Positions 29,230-46,559 of a stretch of DNA of 64,000 bases are shown here, piece after piece. The notes under the pieces are model-generated. The model did no database searches and was not told where the DNA came from. It saw only the letters and a program-made list of their open reading frames with translations. Position numbers and translations under genes: made by a program. The stretch's first letter is position 1; every line of letters begins with the position of its first letter. The stretch is from Rhodamnia argentea (taxonomy: Eukaryota; Streptophyta; Magnoliopsida; Myrtales; Myrtaceae): contig NC_063152.1 in assembly GCF_020921035.1 (NCBI RefSeq), forward strand, positions 13,220,001 to 13,284,000. Direction: 5' to 3'.

Positions 29230-29605
29230 GGAAAAAAGGTCACAAAAAACCCTAAATTATATTTATTGTGACACATTTGCCCTAAACTTTTTTTTATGTC
29301 ACAAAAAACCTTAAACTTTTATCCATGTAACATATTTGCCCCAAACTTATACTAGTGTGACACATTTATGCCATTTTTTTTGTGACACTAAAAATATTAA
29401 ACTTATATTCATGTGACATATTAACCTCAAAATTTAGGATAAATGTGTCACAAGCATATAAGTTTGGAGTTTTTTATGTCATAAAAAAATAATTTGGAGT
29501 AAATGGATCATATTGATATAAGTTTAAGATTTTTTTATGTCATAAAAAAATGTTTTGGATAAATATGTCACACGAGTACAAATTTAAGATTTTTGACGTT
29601 TTAAT
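29230..29605. mobile_element. Foldback MITE, same family as 17012-17340
   Basis: The left arm repeats TGTGACACATTTGCCC/TAAACTT motifs about every 65 bp. The right arm carries their inverted counterparts (GATAAATATGTCACACG, AAATGGATCATATTG). The whole element could form an imperfect hairpin. No ORF. Confidence 0.6.
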
Positions 29606-29619
29606 CAGCATGTTTCTTT

Positions 29620-30670
29620 TACGGATTCGTTTCCTTTTCTTTGGTACTTTTGGGATTAGAAAATGGTAATCCGAAAACTGAAAACGAGAAGGATAGTGAT
29701 GGCGATGCCGAGAATAGTTCTTCAACATCTGAGGACCATCGTAACTCATTCAACGAGTAGAAATGAGGAGTACAAATGAGGACTTGATGAGTGGCGAATC
29801 GCCATCTCCTCCGTACACATCTGTGAACAAGCCTCTAGAGTCAAATGCGGTTGTTCAGAAGTGGAAGCCGGAGATGATTCACAGATCGAGCGGAAGGACG
29901 TCGACGAAGCTGTTGGCGATGATACTGACGGCCAAGGAAGCGAGTTAAAGCCGAACAGTGCTCTTATTACAGTTTAGTTTGTCAAGGAAGAAGAAACCCG
30001 GGGAGAGTTGGAGAGCGCCAAATATCTACATCTACAGGCTCGAGTCCACAAAGGAGTCTGTGCAATGGAGACGGTGAGAGCTTGCACGTGACGAACTCAG
30101 CAGAGAAGCCGGTACTTCACTTGTTTTCGATCAACTGTCGCGTACGATTATATGACCCCTTTTTGAAACGTGCGCCTCCGGAAACGGAATTCGCTTGATA
30201 AAGCTGTCGTGCCATTGCTCCGCAGCCTGAGGTACCGGTGACTCCAAGAGCGGCGCAAAGGACTTCTGTGGATGAATTGCTGTGGATTGCTTGATGTCAT
30301 AACTAGGTCCAGGACATAATTTTCAGGCTTTGGTTTTCCAAGTCACCTGGAAAATTGGTTTGATAGCTAGGCTTTGTAATGCAGCGGCATTTTACAGGTC
30401 TGTCAGGGGAGTAACTCTCCTCATTGAGGTCTGAAAATCATTCTTGTTGCCGATATGCTCCCAGACTGCGAAGTTTACCAAATCCAACCGGCAAGTACTC
30501 GGGGTCCGTTGTACGCGAGACCGAGGAGCTCCTCTCGAATCCCCTCCCTCGCTCGAAGACGCCGAGTCGCAGAAGACAGACGTTAAAATACCCGAACCAA
30601 GAAAGTTAGATGCGGCGGCTTACTTCAGCTCAGGATCCTTCCTATGCTTAGTTGCTCCAGATTGTTAGCT
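29620..30670 (+). other. Possible decayed coding segment of unknown family
   Basis: From about 29657 an acidic, Ser/Asn-rich reading frame (ENGNPKTENEKDSDGDAENSS) follows a pyrimidine-rich tract and AG, like an exon start, but it hits stops at about 29757. Other frames stay open in pieces (29763-29948, 30444-30668). Composition is more gene-like than the neighbouring repeats. I recognise no domain; a dead gene fragment is likelier than a live gene. Confidence 0.25.
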
Positions 30671-31107
30671 CCGGCGAACGCATTTTCACCGAATCCTTAA
30701 ATCAACAGTATCTATGTATGCTGGCCAAAGGTAATGACAGACTCGCTGGAAAAATATACGCCTTCGGTTCTCTTTGATTCTGATCAGCAAATCCTTAGCG
30801 AGCTTGCTCTGAACTTGAATCGACAAGCTTGATTCCTTCCAATTGTACTTTGGTTTGCAGAGAGAACTGGGAATCTGTATCAGTCGAAAGATGGCGAGCT
30901 CAACAAAGATTTCTGGTAAAATATCTTCCTCCAAACAAACAGAGCCTTAGTCAAAATCAATTTTTCGTGTTACCAAGCTACCCTTCGATCATAGTAGAAA
31001 TATAATAGGTCTTCAAGGAGGACCACATGCTTCATAAATAGTACACCGTTTTCATTAGTGATCGTAAGATGTTAATTGATGCAATTCAACACAGAGGCCC
31101 TTACCCC
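30671..31107. other. Spacer, nothing recognised
   Basis: No coding, RNA or repeat structure that I can support. Confidence 0.4.
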
Positions 31108-31294
31108 TAGACGTGGCCGGTTCCGGTTCCAAAAACAGGTGGAACCGCCGGTTCCGGTTCCTAGGCCCAATCACTCTTTTTCCTCGGGCCTCCTCCCTTT
31201 TTTTTTTTTTTTTAAACCGGATCGGAACCATGGACCTGGTCAACGGGCCGGTTCCGGGCCCGTTCCAGGCCCCGGTTCATTTTGGCCACGTCTA
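31108..31294. mobile_element. 187-bp non-autonomous hAT MITE
   Basis: Both ends read TAGACGTGGCC inward (31108-31118 and the complement of 31284-31294), one base different from the ends of the large hAT element at 5460. Perfect 8-bp direct repeats CTTACCCC flank it (31100-31107 and 31295-31302). The interior consists of GGTTCCGG/CCGGAACC-type subterminal sequence and a T-rich centre, with no coding. It is probably an internal-deletion derivative mobilised by a hAT transposase of this family. Confidence 0.9.
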
Positions 31295-32008
31295 CTTACC
31301 CCCCTTGGTGCATTCATCCTTAGTTTGGTCACGGACTCTCGTCTCCTCTTGAGCAACGACCCCAAATGGAGTTTGAACTTTGAAGTGGACGAGCAAATCA
31401 ACAAAGCAATTGCTCATGAGCTAGCAAATTGGACTTTTCGTCGAATGGGAATCGCATCTTCTTTTCTTTTTAATGATCCCCCATCTAGAGTAAAAACATA
31501 TAATGTTAGTAGAATCTTCTTTAATCAATCATCTTAACATAGGCTCTTTTTCCTTCTTGTAATATTCGCACCGCTTTGATGGAATTGAAGTGTTTTTTTT
31601 TTTTTTTATACCCAAAACAAAAAAATATATATCCTTTTTTTTATAATCTTTTTGCTAAATCCCCTTTAACCCTGGTTAACTATATATGTCCCAAAATAAT
31701 TTTCTCTAATTCGTTCTTCTACTTAATCTCTTTCTTTGTTTTTAATTCTTTCTCTCCACCTTCTTTCTTTGATTTTACCCGTTGCAAGCTCCTTTCTTTC
31801 CTCTCCAGTCTCCACCATAGGCCCATGTAATATCACGGCTGCTCATCTTTCATCCCACGCCAGCGAGCTTCGACGAATGGAAGATAGCCACCTGCCAACG
31901 GTGGCGACGACCAGAAGTTGTTCTTCCTGAAACAGCCTAGCGAACCGAAGGTGACAGAGACCGGTGAGCGGAGGCGACGGACCACCACCACCACCACCGA
32001 CCGAAGCC
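31295..32008. other. Upstream region of TAD2
   Basis: T-rich in the middle (about 31590-31760). The last part, with ACC repeats (31981-31998), is probably TAD2 5' leader. Nothing else recognised. Confidence 0.4.
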
Positions 32009-37748
<5,740 letters not shown>

Positions 37749-40131
37749 ACTTAGATCTTCCTGCATTGATTCTTCCTGTTGAATCTTCCCATGCCTTTGC
37801 ACAACTAGGTAAGACCTTTGAACTTATGATTCCTTGCTTTTCTGAACATCATGTACATCATGTAGAGATGGAATGACTATAGGTTACTTGTGCATATAAC
37901 AAGTCGGCTGCATGGTGTGACCTTCCTGTATTATAGCCTGTTAGCAACGGAATGGCATGGATTAGGGCGCTGTGGCAGTATGATGCTCATGTGACTTTTG
38001 TGTGTACCTACCGCTATAAATTCCCTTGTCTGGTGGTAGTCAATTACAACGAGGCACTTTTAAGGTCTTCAAGATGGAGTTAGACAACATCCTTGCTCTC
38101 ATTTCTTATTCTCGGTTTATCATGGTTGTTTTGTTCATTGTTCTTATTCCTGTAAGTCAATCTCTTTATTTGACTTTATCCTAAAAGTAAAATCTGGCAG
38201 TTCAAGGTAGTTCCCATTCTTGAAGTGAGAACTAATTGCAAAATAACTTTTGAACCATAGTTTTGCGACTCTTTGTATTCTACATATAAAGTGCAAATTT
38301 GGATTTGACGTCATTGGTTCTAGCATGGTAAGACTGCTGTTTGTCCGAAACAGTTGAGGGTAATTATTTTGTCTTAAGATCTTAAAAAGTTGCATAATCA
38401 TAGTGTGTTTAGACAGCCCTTTAAGTAGAGAGATCCCTGTGAATGGTAATGACGATGATTAGCATTCTATTTGATGGTACGAAGATGTAGTTAAACATCT
38501 AGAATTCCATAGTGCCTTCAAATGATTTAGTGTACACTGACTGACAATGAATGTGCCATTTACTGAATTTCCTATTGCAGAGTTTCATCAGGGGACCTGA
38601 GAAAGGAAGCGTGATGCACGCCCGGATCAGTTTTTGCCCGAATGATCAGGTGCTTACTGAGGGTTGCAGCTGTGGTCACAAGTCCATTCAATTATTTAGC
38701 TTGATTATCAGATTGTAAGATAACTTATGGCATAGCCCTGTGTAGGCATCCCTTTTTTGTTAATGCTAATTTTTGTCATCAACCTATTCTGTAATCTAGC
38801 TTGATTTTTTTATTTTTTTGAGCTTTCGAACTTTGAGGTAATTCTAGGCGCGCTATTGATGTGTCTGAGCTTTGTAATCTTGGTCTATATCGCGTGTGAT
38901 CCCTAATGGTCCATAACGCAACCGGCACCCAAGCATGCTGGGCGGTGCCGTGCCCTGCTAATGCCACATTCTCTTGGGCGTACATGTCATATTCCAAGAA
39001 ACGAGACTCCAATCCTGGGTAAACAAACCTCTTCCAAGCAACCTTGGCCCCATGATTATTCTCCAACAGCTGAGATCTTCATATCAACTTCTTTGGCATA
39101 GTAAAAATTTGGCCAGTTGGGGTCTACCTGCATAACCGAGGTGTTTTACCGTCCATGTAGTCATTTCAGTTTGTAATTTCCCTGATCAAGGACCAACATT
39201 CCACATTTACTATTAGAACTATGGAAAATCATGGTGCTTAAGTATGGACCAAGATTTCAAATATGTATGAACACTTGGACTTATTTTCACTTAGGACCAC
39301 ATGCCACGGCGTTTTTTGGATTGTCACGATCACACAAATTTCTTTGTTTGATGATGAATTTATTATTAAGTTGTTGATTAACTTGACTGGTTAACATTAG
39401 ATAATTTTCTATTAAATGTCATTAGTGAGCCTATGACAAAAGCTAACCTAATGTCTTCTGACATGAAAGACTTCAATTACAAAACGGAAAACGAAGAATA
39501 AACAGAGCAAAGCCATTTCCACGAAGCTGGTTTGCGGTCTTTAACGAAATTGGTCCATACTTTGCGTTTTTGATCGAAAATCTTGGTCCATACTTAAGCA
39601 CCAGATATAACATTATTTTCTGCTGGTACACTTTTTTTGTTATTTTGAGTCAGAACGAAAATCTTCATTTCATACAATAAAAAGAGTACATAACTTCAAA
39701 ATAAATATGCGAATTCAACAAAATAAGTAAAATAAAAAAAAATTTAAAAAGTAAATTAACTCGGTACTGCTTGTAAAGACAGGCTCATTCTCTAAAGATA
39801 AATTTATTGTAATATCAAAGCACGTTCAAAGATTGATCACCGAATCTCGAATTATCATCGGTGTTGGTATACTTGACCCTGCGTGTTATTATATATCTCT
39901 TTTGAGTGTTGATGTGGTAAATTATTATATAGCAAGGGAAAAAACAACTTCTCGGAGTTGGGGATGACATTTCAAGGAAGCTACCAAAGTTGACCTAGAT
40001 CACGAGAATCCTCCGCCCTAGAATTGGCCGTCGGCGAGAAGATCGATCGAGTGGGGAGCGAACTTCCTGGAAAACACAGTTTCAATCCTTCAGCTAACAT
40101 TCGTTGCCGATTGTCGAAACTTCATCATCCA
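37749..40131. other. Spacer between TAD2 and the TNL gene
   Basis: The first part is probably TAD2 3' UTR. A minus-strand open frame at 38779-39066 (starting MENNHGAKVAWKRFVYP) has no recognised family and is not called. The last part is AT-rich and includes the TNL promoter. Confidence 0.45.
39873..39995 (+). promoter_or_regulatory. W-box-type motifs upstream of the TNL gene
   Basis: TTGACC occurs at 39873-39878 and 39990-39995, within 260 bp of the TNL start codon, with a further TTGACT at 39383. TTGACY is the WRKY core, common in immune-gene promoters. The motif is short and chance occurrence is possible. Confidence 0.4.
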
Positions 40132-43100
40132 ATGGCTTCTTCGTCCAAACCCGTGAAGGTTTATCACGTGTTCCTGAGCTTCAGAGGCACGGATGTCCGC
40201 GACAATTTCCTCCGCCATCTCTACGCAGCTCTTGACCTGAAAGGAATCTACACTTATGTCGACAGCGAGGAGCTCAGGAAAGGGGAGGAAATAGGGCCGG
40301 CGCTTACGAAGGCGATCGAGAAATCGCACATGGCGGTCATCATTTTCTCCGAGGATTACGCTTCCTCATCGTGGTGTTTGGAAGAGGCGGCGAAGATCAT
40401 GGAGTGCCGGGAGGAGAGAGGCCTCATGGTCTTCACGGTGTTTTACAAAGTGGAACCCAGAGAAGTGAGGACGCCAAGAGACAAGTACAGAAAAGCCATG
40501 GACAAACACGAGTCCAAGTACGGGGAGAACTCGGAGGAAGTGAAGAGATGGAAGAAAGCTCTTTCAAAAGCCAGTAACCTGTCCGGGTGGGAATTGAAGG
40601 ACGGGTAAGTAGAGTGCATACATTGAAATATCATGAATCACTTGTTTTGATTAGTGTGGAGCTCTTAGGGTTCTAACTCGACTCAGTCAGAATAGGTTTC
40701 GTTAAGTTGGGTACTTATGATTTTCATTATTGGTTGGTGATTGCTCTTTACTTGCTAAGTCAAATTGCTAAGACGATGCCACAATCTTTTTCCTTTTTTT
40801 TTTTTTTTTTTGGTCAGAGATGACTCAGATCATATACAGAGAATTGTGAAGGATGTTGCCACTAGCCTTGGCCGAACACCTTTGCATGTTGCTAAGCATC
40901 CGGTCGGTATAGATTCCCGTGTGGTTAAGCTGAAATCGATGTTAAACCTTGAGTCTCAGGATGGTGTTCTCATGATGGGATTGTGGGGAAAGGGAGGCAT
41001 TGGAAAAACGACTTTAGCTAAAGCCATTTACAACGATATTTTCGGTAAATTCGACAGTTCAAGCTTTCTGGCAGATGTTCGCGAAACTTCAAAAGAATGC
41101 AAGGACTTGGTTACTTTGCAGGAGAAATTATTATCCGAGATACTATTACGGAAAGAAAAATTAGTAGTGTCTAGTGTTGATGCAGGTTCTGAGCTAATAC
41201 GAGAAAGACTTCAGCACAAAAAAGTTCTCCTTGTCCTTGATGATGTCGATGACTTGCGCCAGTTAAATGCTTTAGCAGGAGAAGGCAATTGGTTTGGTAA
41301 TGGAAGCAGGATAATTGTTACAACGAGAGACAAACATTTGATAACTTGTCATGCAATTGATCAAGTTCATGTGTGTGAAGTTAAAGCACTGGAAGACTGT
41401 GAAGCTCGTGAGCTGCTGAGCAATCATGCTTTTTCGACACACCAAAAATTAGAAATCAGAAGGGATTTGGTGGATGGTGTTTTGAATCATGCTGGAGGCC
41501 TTCCTTTAGCACTTGAGGTGCTGGGTTCCTTCTTGTGTGGTAGAAGAGAAGATGTGTGGGAAAGTTCACTAAAGAAGCTTTCTAGGATTCCCAACAAAAC
41601 CATTAATGATGTGCTCAAAATAAGTTATGATGGATTGGAGGAAAATGAGAAAGAGATTTTTCTCGACATTGCCTGCTTTTTTAAGAGGAGAGATACTGAG
41701 TACGTAAAGAAAGTTCTCAATAGTTGCGAACTTGAGGCGGTAATAGGATTAGAAATCCTCATTGAGAGGTCCTTGATAAACATTGAGCACGAGCAACTGC
41801 AAATGCATGACTTGATTCAGTCGATGGGTAAGGATATTGTGAGACTAGAATGTCGCGATGATCCTGGGAGACGCAGCAGACTATGGCTATTAGATGATGT
41901 TGTCGATGTTACGTCGAGCGATATGGTAAAACTTGCAAATACAATCAAAATTCTGCTTTTTATCTTTGACTCAAATGACTAAACGTGCATAACTTAAATA
42001 GTCTTGTATACACAGGGAGATTGTGCTGTAAAAGCCATAGTGTTGGAGCCACCTACGCCGACGGAGATATATATCGATCCCGATGCTTTTACAAAAATGA
42101 GAAAGTTGAGATTGCTCATTTTGCGCAACGTGCATAATTCATTCCAAGGTCCTATTTATCTTCCTAATGAGCTAAGATGGTTTCGATGGGCCGGATGTGC
42201 TCGCCCGATTCCAGAATTTTCCCCTGGTCGAAAGAAATTAGTGGGACTTGATATGAAGGAATGCAATATGACAGTAGTGCCAAAACAATTTAAGGTGAGC
42301 ATTTACCTACATAAGCCTTTTTATTGTCTACTTCGTCTGTGTATGTAATTGCTTTTTATTGACACCAAAGGAAGTGGTGTTCCTATGTTCAAAAAACAAC
42401 TTGTCTACTTTCTTCAAGATCGCAAATACTTGCGTTGGGAACATTTTTACGTCTAGCAAAATTGGCATTTGAAAAATTAAGTGAAACAACTTAATTAGAG
42501 ATATCCAATGGAAACATTTTGTTGATAAAATACACAATACAATTATAAATAAATGCAGAAAGAGAAAGATATTTCAACGTTTGAGAACTTTTGAAGAAGG
42601 TTATCCAATCGTAAGAGAAAACTATATGGAGAGCATAATAAATTTCGAGATTTAATTTTTTTTTTTTAAGGTCATTGTATCATAAGAAAATTCAAATTTT
42701 GGTGTTAAAAATATATGAGAGATGAAATAGAATAACCACTTTCAGGTTCTGTCCATGGGTATAATATTCGTAAATTAAGTAATTGAGGATAATTGATGGA
42801 AGAAATAAAATAAAAATAAAACAAATTAAAACCCTTAGAAGTAGGAGGTCTTCTTAAATTTGAATAATGATATTAAGAGTTATGTATACCATGTTAAAGT
42901 GATCATGAAACTAAATTGTTAGGTAAAGCACACTTGTAAGTGTGTCACGTGGCTTAATCGTTTTATTGTATATCGTTTGTAAGGTTTCAAGGTGCTTAAA
43001 AATTTCTCGATACAATATATAATTCTCACAAAATTAGTTTATAGTAACTTTGGAAAAATTTTTTTTTTTTTGGTCAAAATAGTAACTTTGGATGAAAAGT

Positions 43101-44961
43101 TAATTAATGGGTTAAGAAATTTGCTCAGAAACCAGAATAGTAAGCCCTAGGTTCCTTCCACATGAAGAGTGTTGAGGCCCAAGGATGAAAATCGTTGAAA
43201 GCACAGCTTCATACAAGCACCGTCTTTTTCCCTTTCAGAATGTTTTCCAAGAGTTAGTTTCCTTGTTTTTGCAGGACTTCCAGCAATTGAAGTACCTTAA
43301 TTTCAGTGAGTGCCAGTCACTATTTCAAATGCCCGACCTCTCATGTACTCCAAATCTCGAGGAATTGGATCTCCAGGATTGCAAGAACTTGGTGGAAGCC
43401 CACGATTCAATTGCGTATCACGACAAGCTACTTGTATTGAATCTAAGTGGGTGCTCTGAACTTTGTGTTTTTCCTAATGTGCTCAAGTCGAAAAATCTTG
43501 GAGTTCTCGATCTTGATGGATGCACAAAACTCGAGAAGTTCCCTGATATTCCACATAAGCTCGAAGGCTTGAAAGAACTTGGGTTACAAGGGACCGCTAT
43601 TAAAGAGCTTCCAACATCAATAGAAAATCTCGTCTCTTTGGAGGGAATGCATTTGAGTAATTGCAAGAACTTGGTAAGTCTTCCCTCCAGCATTTACAAG
43701 TTACAAAACATTGAAACCTTGGCACTTGGCGGTTGCACAAATTTAATCGAGTTTCCAAAGCACGAGGATTCAGTTGATCCGCACATGAAGTTCGGACTTT
43801 CAAATTTAAGCTGGTTAGATCTTTCGGAATGTAATCTATCCGAAGTAGAGTTTCTCGAGAATCTTTCCTGTTTTTCCTCCTTGACAAATTTATTTCTATC
43901 GGAGAACGATATTACTTGCCTTCCTACGTCCATTAATAAGCGTCATCAGTTGAGACAATTGGAAGTTTCAAATTGCCGTCGATTACAAGGGATTCCCGAG
44001 CTTCCACCGTTTTTGAGCATTCTTCGGGCAGAAGGTTGCAAATCTCTGCAAAAAAATGGAGAATTCACTTTAAATCATAATTTTTTCCGTAGAACGTCGA
44101 CCATGCCTCTTGGTCAGGTTAGACTCTCTCTCTCTCTCTCTCTCAAATTTCTATGTGGAATTCAGTAGGATTACTTAGCAAACTCCAGTTAAATTCTTCT
44201 ATTGGGTACTAATATAACAAGCTTTGGTACTTTCTAACGGTCTCTCTTTAGAACAGAATCGTCCTTCTTCCGTTATTCTTTTCCCGGGAGGAGAGATGCC
44301 AGAGTGGGTCTTCCCTGTTGAAGATGATTTCGTGTCTTTCATGGCTTCAGCGAACTTGTATGATAAGTTCATTGGATTTGTTCTCTGCGTTGTTCTCGGT
44401 AATGATGAACAGCAAGGCGAACACTCATTTGAGGTTGTACTACATGCCAATGACAAAAGTTGGGCTTACAATGAAAAGACTTTTGATGCGTTGGATTCGG
44501 ATCATATTTGGCTTCATTATCGCATGTCAGATTGGCTTCGGGGAAGAGTCGATTTTGGTCAAAATGGTGAGAGTAATGTACGATTTTTGCTTACCATGTC
44601 GAGTACAAACGTGAGAAAGTGGGGATTCCGAATAATATGCAAGCCACTAGAAGACGATTTGAAGGCCGTGCTTCAAGACAATCAGCTAATGGATCCAGCT
44701 TTACTCTATGAGATTGGGCATGAATCAACAGACTCAGAAGCTGAGAGTTCACATATGCATGAAGATAGTTCGATCGAAACAGATCTACAGAAAGACTTGC
44801 AAGACTGTCAACTGAGTACTGACAAACATAGTCAAATTGTATCAAAGAGAAATCATAAGCTTATTCTCCCCCAAGGCATGCAAACCAGCGCAATGTCGAC
44901 TGCCAATTCGACTGGCCGAGGTGAGCATGGTAGTGTTGGCTTGCAGCTGTTGTTAGAATGA
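40132..44961 (+). CDS. TIR-NB-LRR (TNL) disease resistance protein
   Basis: Intracellular immune receptor. Exons: 40132-40604 (TIR), 40818-41925 (NB-ARC), 42016-42294, 43275-44112 (LRR) and 44252-44961 (post-LRR), about 1135 residues. [14 protein letters not shown] near residue 13, and WCLEE with the putative NADase glutamate Glu85. NB-ARC: P-loop GGIGKTT (217-223; the preceding residues are WGK rather than the usual WGM), kinase-2 [43 protein letters not shown], and MHD intact at 487-489. The leucine-rich repeats have typical LDL..C..L spacing, and the C-terminal domain has the C-JID-like [11 protein letters not shown]. One reading frame is open throughout with this model. The weak point is the last junction: the in-frame join needs donor GTCAGG at 44113, while a donor five bases on (GTTAGA, 44118) would shift frame. 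The intron between exons 3 and 4 is long (980 bp). Recognised pathogen unknown. Confidence 0.88.
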
Positions 44962-45179
44962 TCGAAACTTGCCGAGGAAGCAATTCGCGGGTAAGTGAAC
45001 TCGCTGATCTTGAGTACAATGCCTCTTTTTTTTTCTTGTCTTCTCGCTTCTTTTCTCAAGAAACCTTGTCATATGCAGTGGTTCCCACTTTTACTCATAC
45101 TTCAACATTGAAGTATTTTATGTGCCCACTCCAAATAGTGTTGACTTTGCCAGCTACAACAATGGGAATGATCAGTCCG
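44962..45179. other. 3' flank of the TNL gene
   Basis: Short T-rich spacer, no other feature. Confidence 0.4.
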
Positions 45180-45750
45180 GTAGAGTTGGAAGCTATTGAG
45201 CAATGGCGGAGGACTGGATTTTCAGCTGCAGAAGTTGCAGAGAAGTTTTCAGAATGCTCCCTTTATGTGGCATGGGAAGCATGCATAATGTGTGCATCAT
45301 CAACATCATCAGTCATTGGTACATCTGCTGATCATACTGAAATAAAACTGAACTTTCCTAAAATGTGCTTATTCATAAATGATTAGATGACTCTTAACCC
45401 TTTTCCCAGGTACAAAGCAGGTATGCTATGGCTGTGCAAATGATAAATTCAGAGCCCGTGGCTCAATACTGTCGTTGAATTCAAGTGGCTCCGTGAATCT
45501 TACCCCTGCTTCTTTATCTCTTCTTCCTCACTCTTATTCACCACAGTGAGATTCTTTGATGTCTTTAATGTTGTCATATTTAAATCGGGAAACATAGTAT
45601 CTTCAAAGAAATCTGATATTTTTATGTATGATGGAACTATGCTTTCTGACATGCCATGGACGATGTACTTGATGAAGAAATCTGGTTTTTCTTGCTTATT
45701 GGTTGCGGTTGTCTCTTCTTGCAATACACGAGAGCACGAGGCTACCAAGG
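45180..45750 (+). pseudogene. TAD2 relic (exons 4-5 and adjacent introns)
   Basis: Matches 34780-35100 and then 35592-35780 of TAD2, same orientation, including intron sequence between exons 4 and 5 (CTGATCAxACTGAAATAAAACT). Hallmark residues are lost: HAE aligns with PVE, and CEPCIMC has become WEACIMC. Part of exon 4 is deleted (four codons) and no start or upstream exons are present. It is a DNA-level partial duplication, not a processed copy, and is not functional. Confidence 0.85.
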
Positions 45751-46559
45751 GCGCGCACGACAACATTTTCTGGAGCAGAAATCTGTTTGGTAACACAACT
45801 TTTGGAGCAGTAAAATAGGCTTCTTAGATACTGGAGCTAGTGGATACTAAACTAAGGCTTTCCCTCTTGCACTAATTGTCAATTCTGGGCCATCACTCTG
45901 TTCTTCTTCCTAGAGACGATTCTCAGTATTTTCTCCTGATTCAATAGCTACAATCTGTGTCATCATATTAACAAGGGTTTCTGGAATAATTTCATTCCCG
46001 AGCGTAATCCTCAAGCTTTCCATGATAGAACACCTTCCAAAACAGGCTGAACTCATGTGCTTTCCACAACATTACTGTCTTCCATTGGCGTCTGTAAATC
46101 CACCGTAGTGCTCGGAACCGGATTGGGATTTACAGAGAGGAGCAGAATGGGATGCAGGGACAGGGGTCGAGGGGAGAGGTGATGGCGGTCTGGTCGAGTC
46201 GACGAAGAAGCAAAATTCCCTAGGGACGCCATTTTAACATCCTTTTGGGTGGTTCTGGTTGAGGCATCTGAAATGAAAGAGGAAAAAAGAGATCTAGTTC
46301 TATCGTTGGCGCGAGCAGGGATTACCATCGATGCTTAATACAACAAAACTGACTGTCTCTCGTTGAAGCCCTAAACAGCAAACAATCTCAATTCTTCTCC
46401 CTGTTTCGCTCTCTTCGCCAATTTTCTCTGCTGTCGCACTCCTCCCCTCGCCAATTCCTTCATCAAAAGGGAAGCAACCAAGCTTGTACTGGACAAGAAA
46501 AAAGTGTAGCAATTTGACAGCTCAATGGTCAGGCCTAAAATGAACAAGGAACATTTATT
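45751..46559. other. Start of duplicated block B, no gene called
   Basis: About 45935-46070 matches 24215-24365 (block A). Open minus-strand frames at 46053-46328 and 46300-46512 have a possible intron acceptor between them but no recognised family; they are left uncalled. Confidence 0.4.

Noticed and set aside
42295-43274. Possible extra LRR exon in the long TNL intron
   Set aside because: AT-rich, full of stops, no LRR pattern, and exons 3 and 4 join in phase without it.
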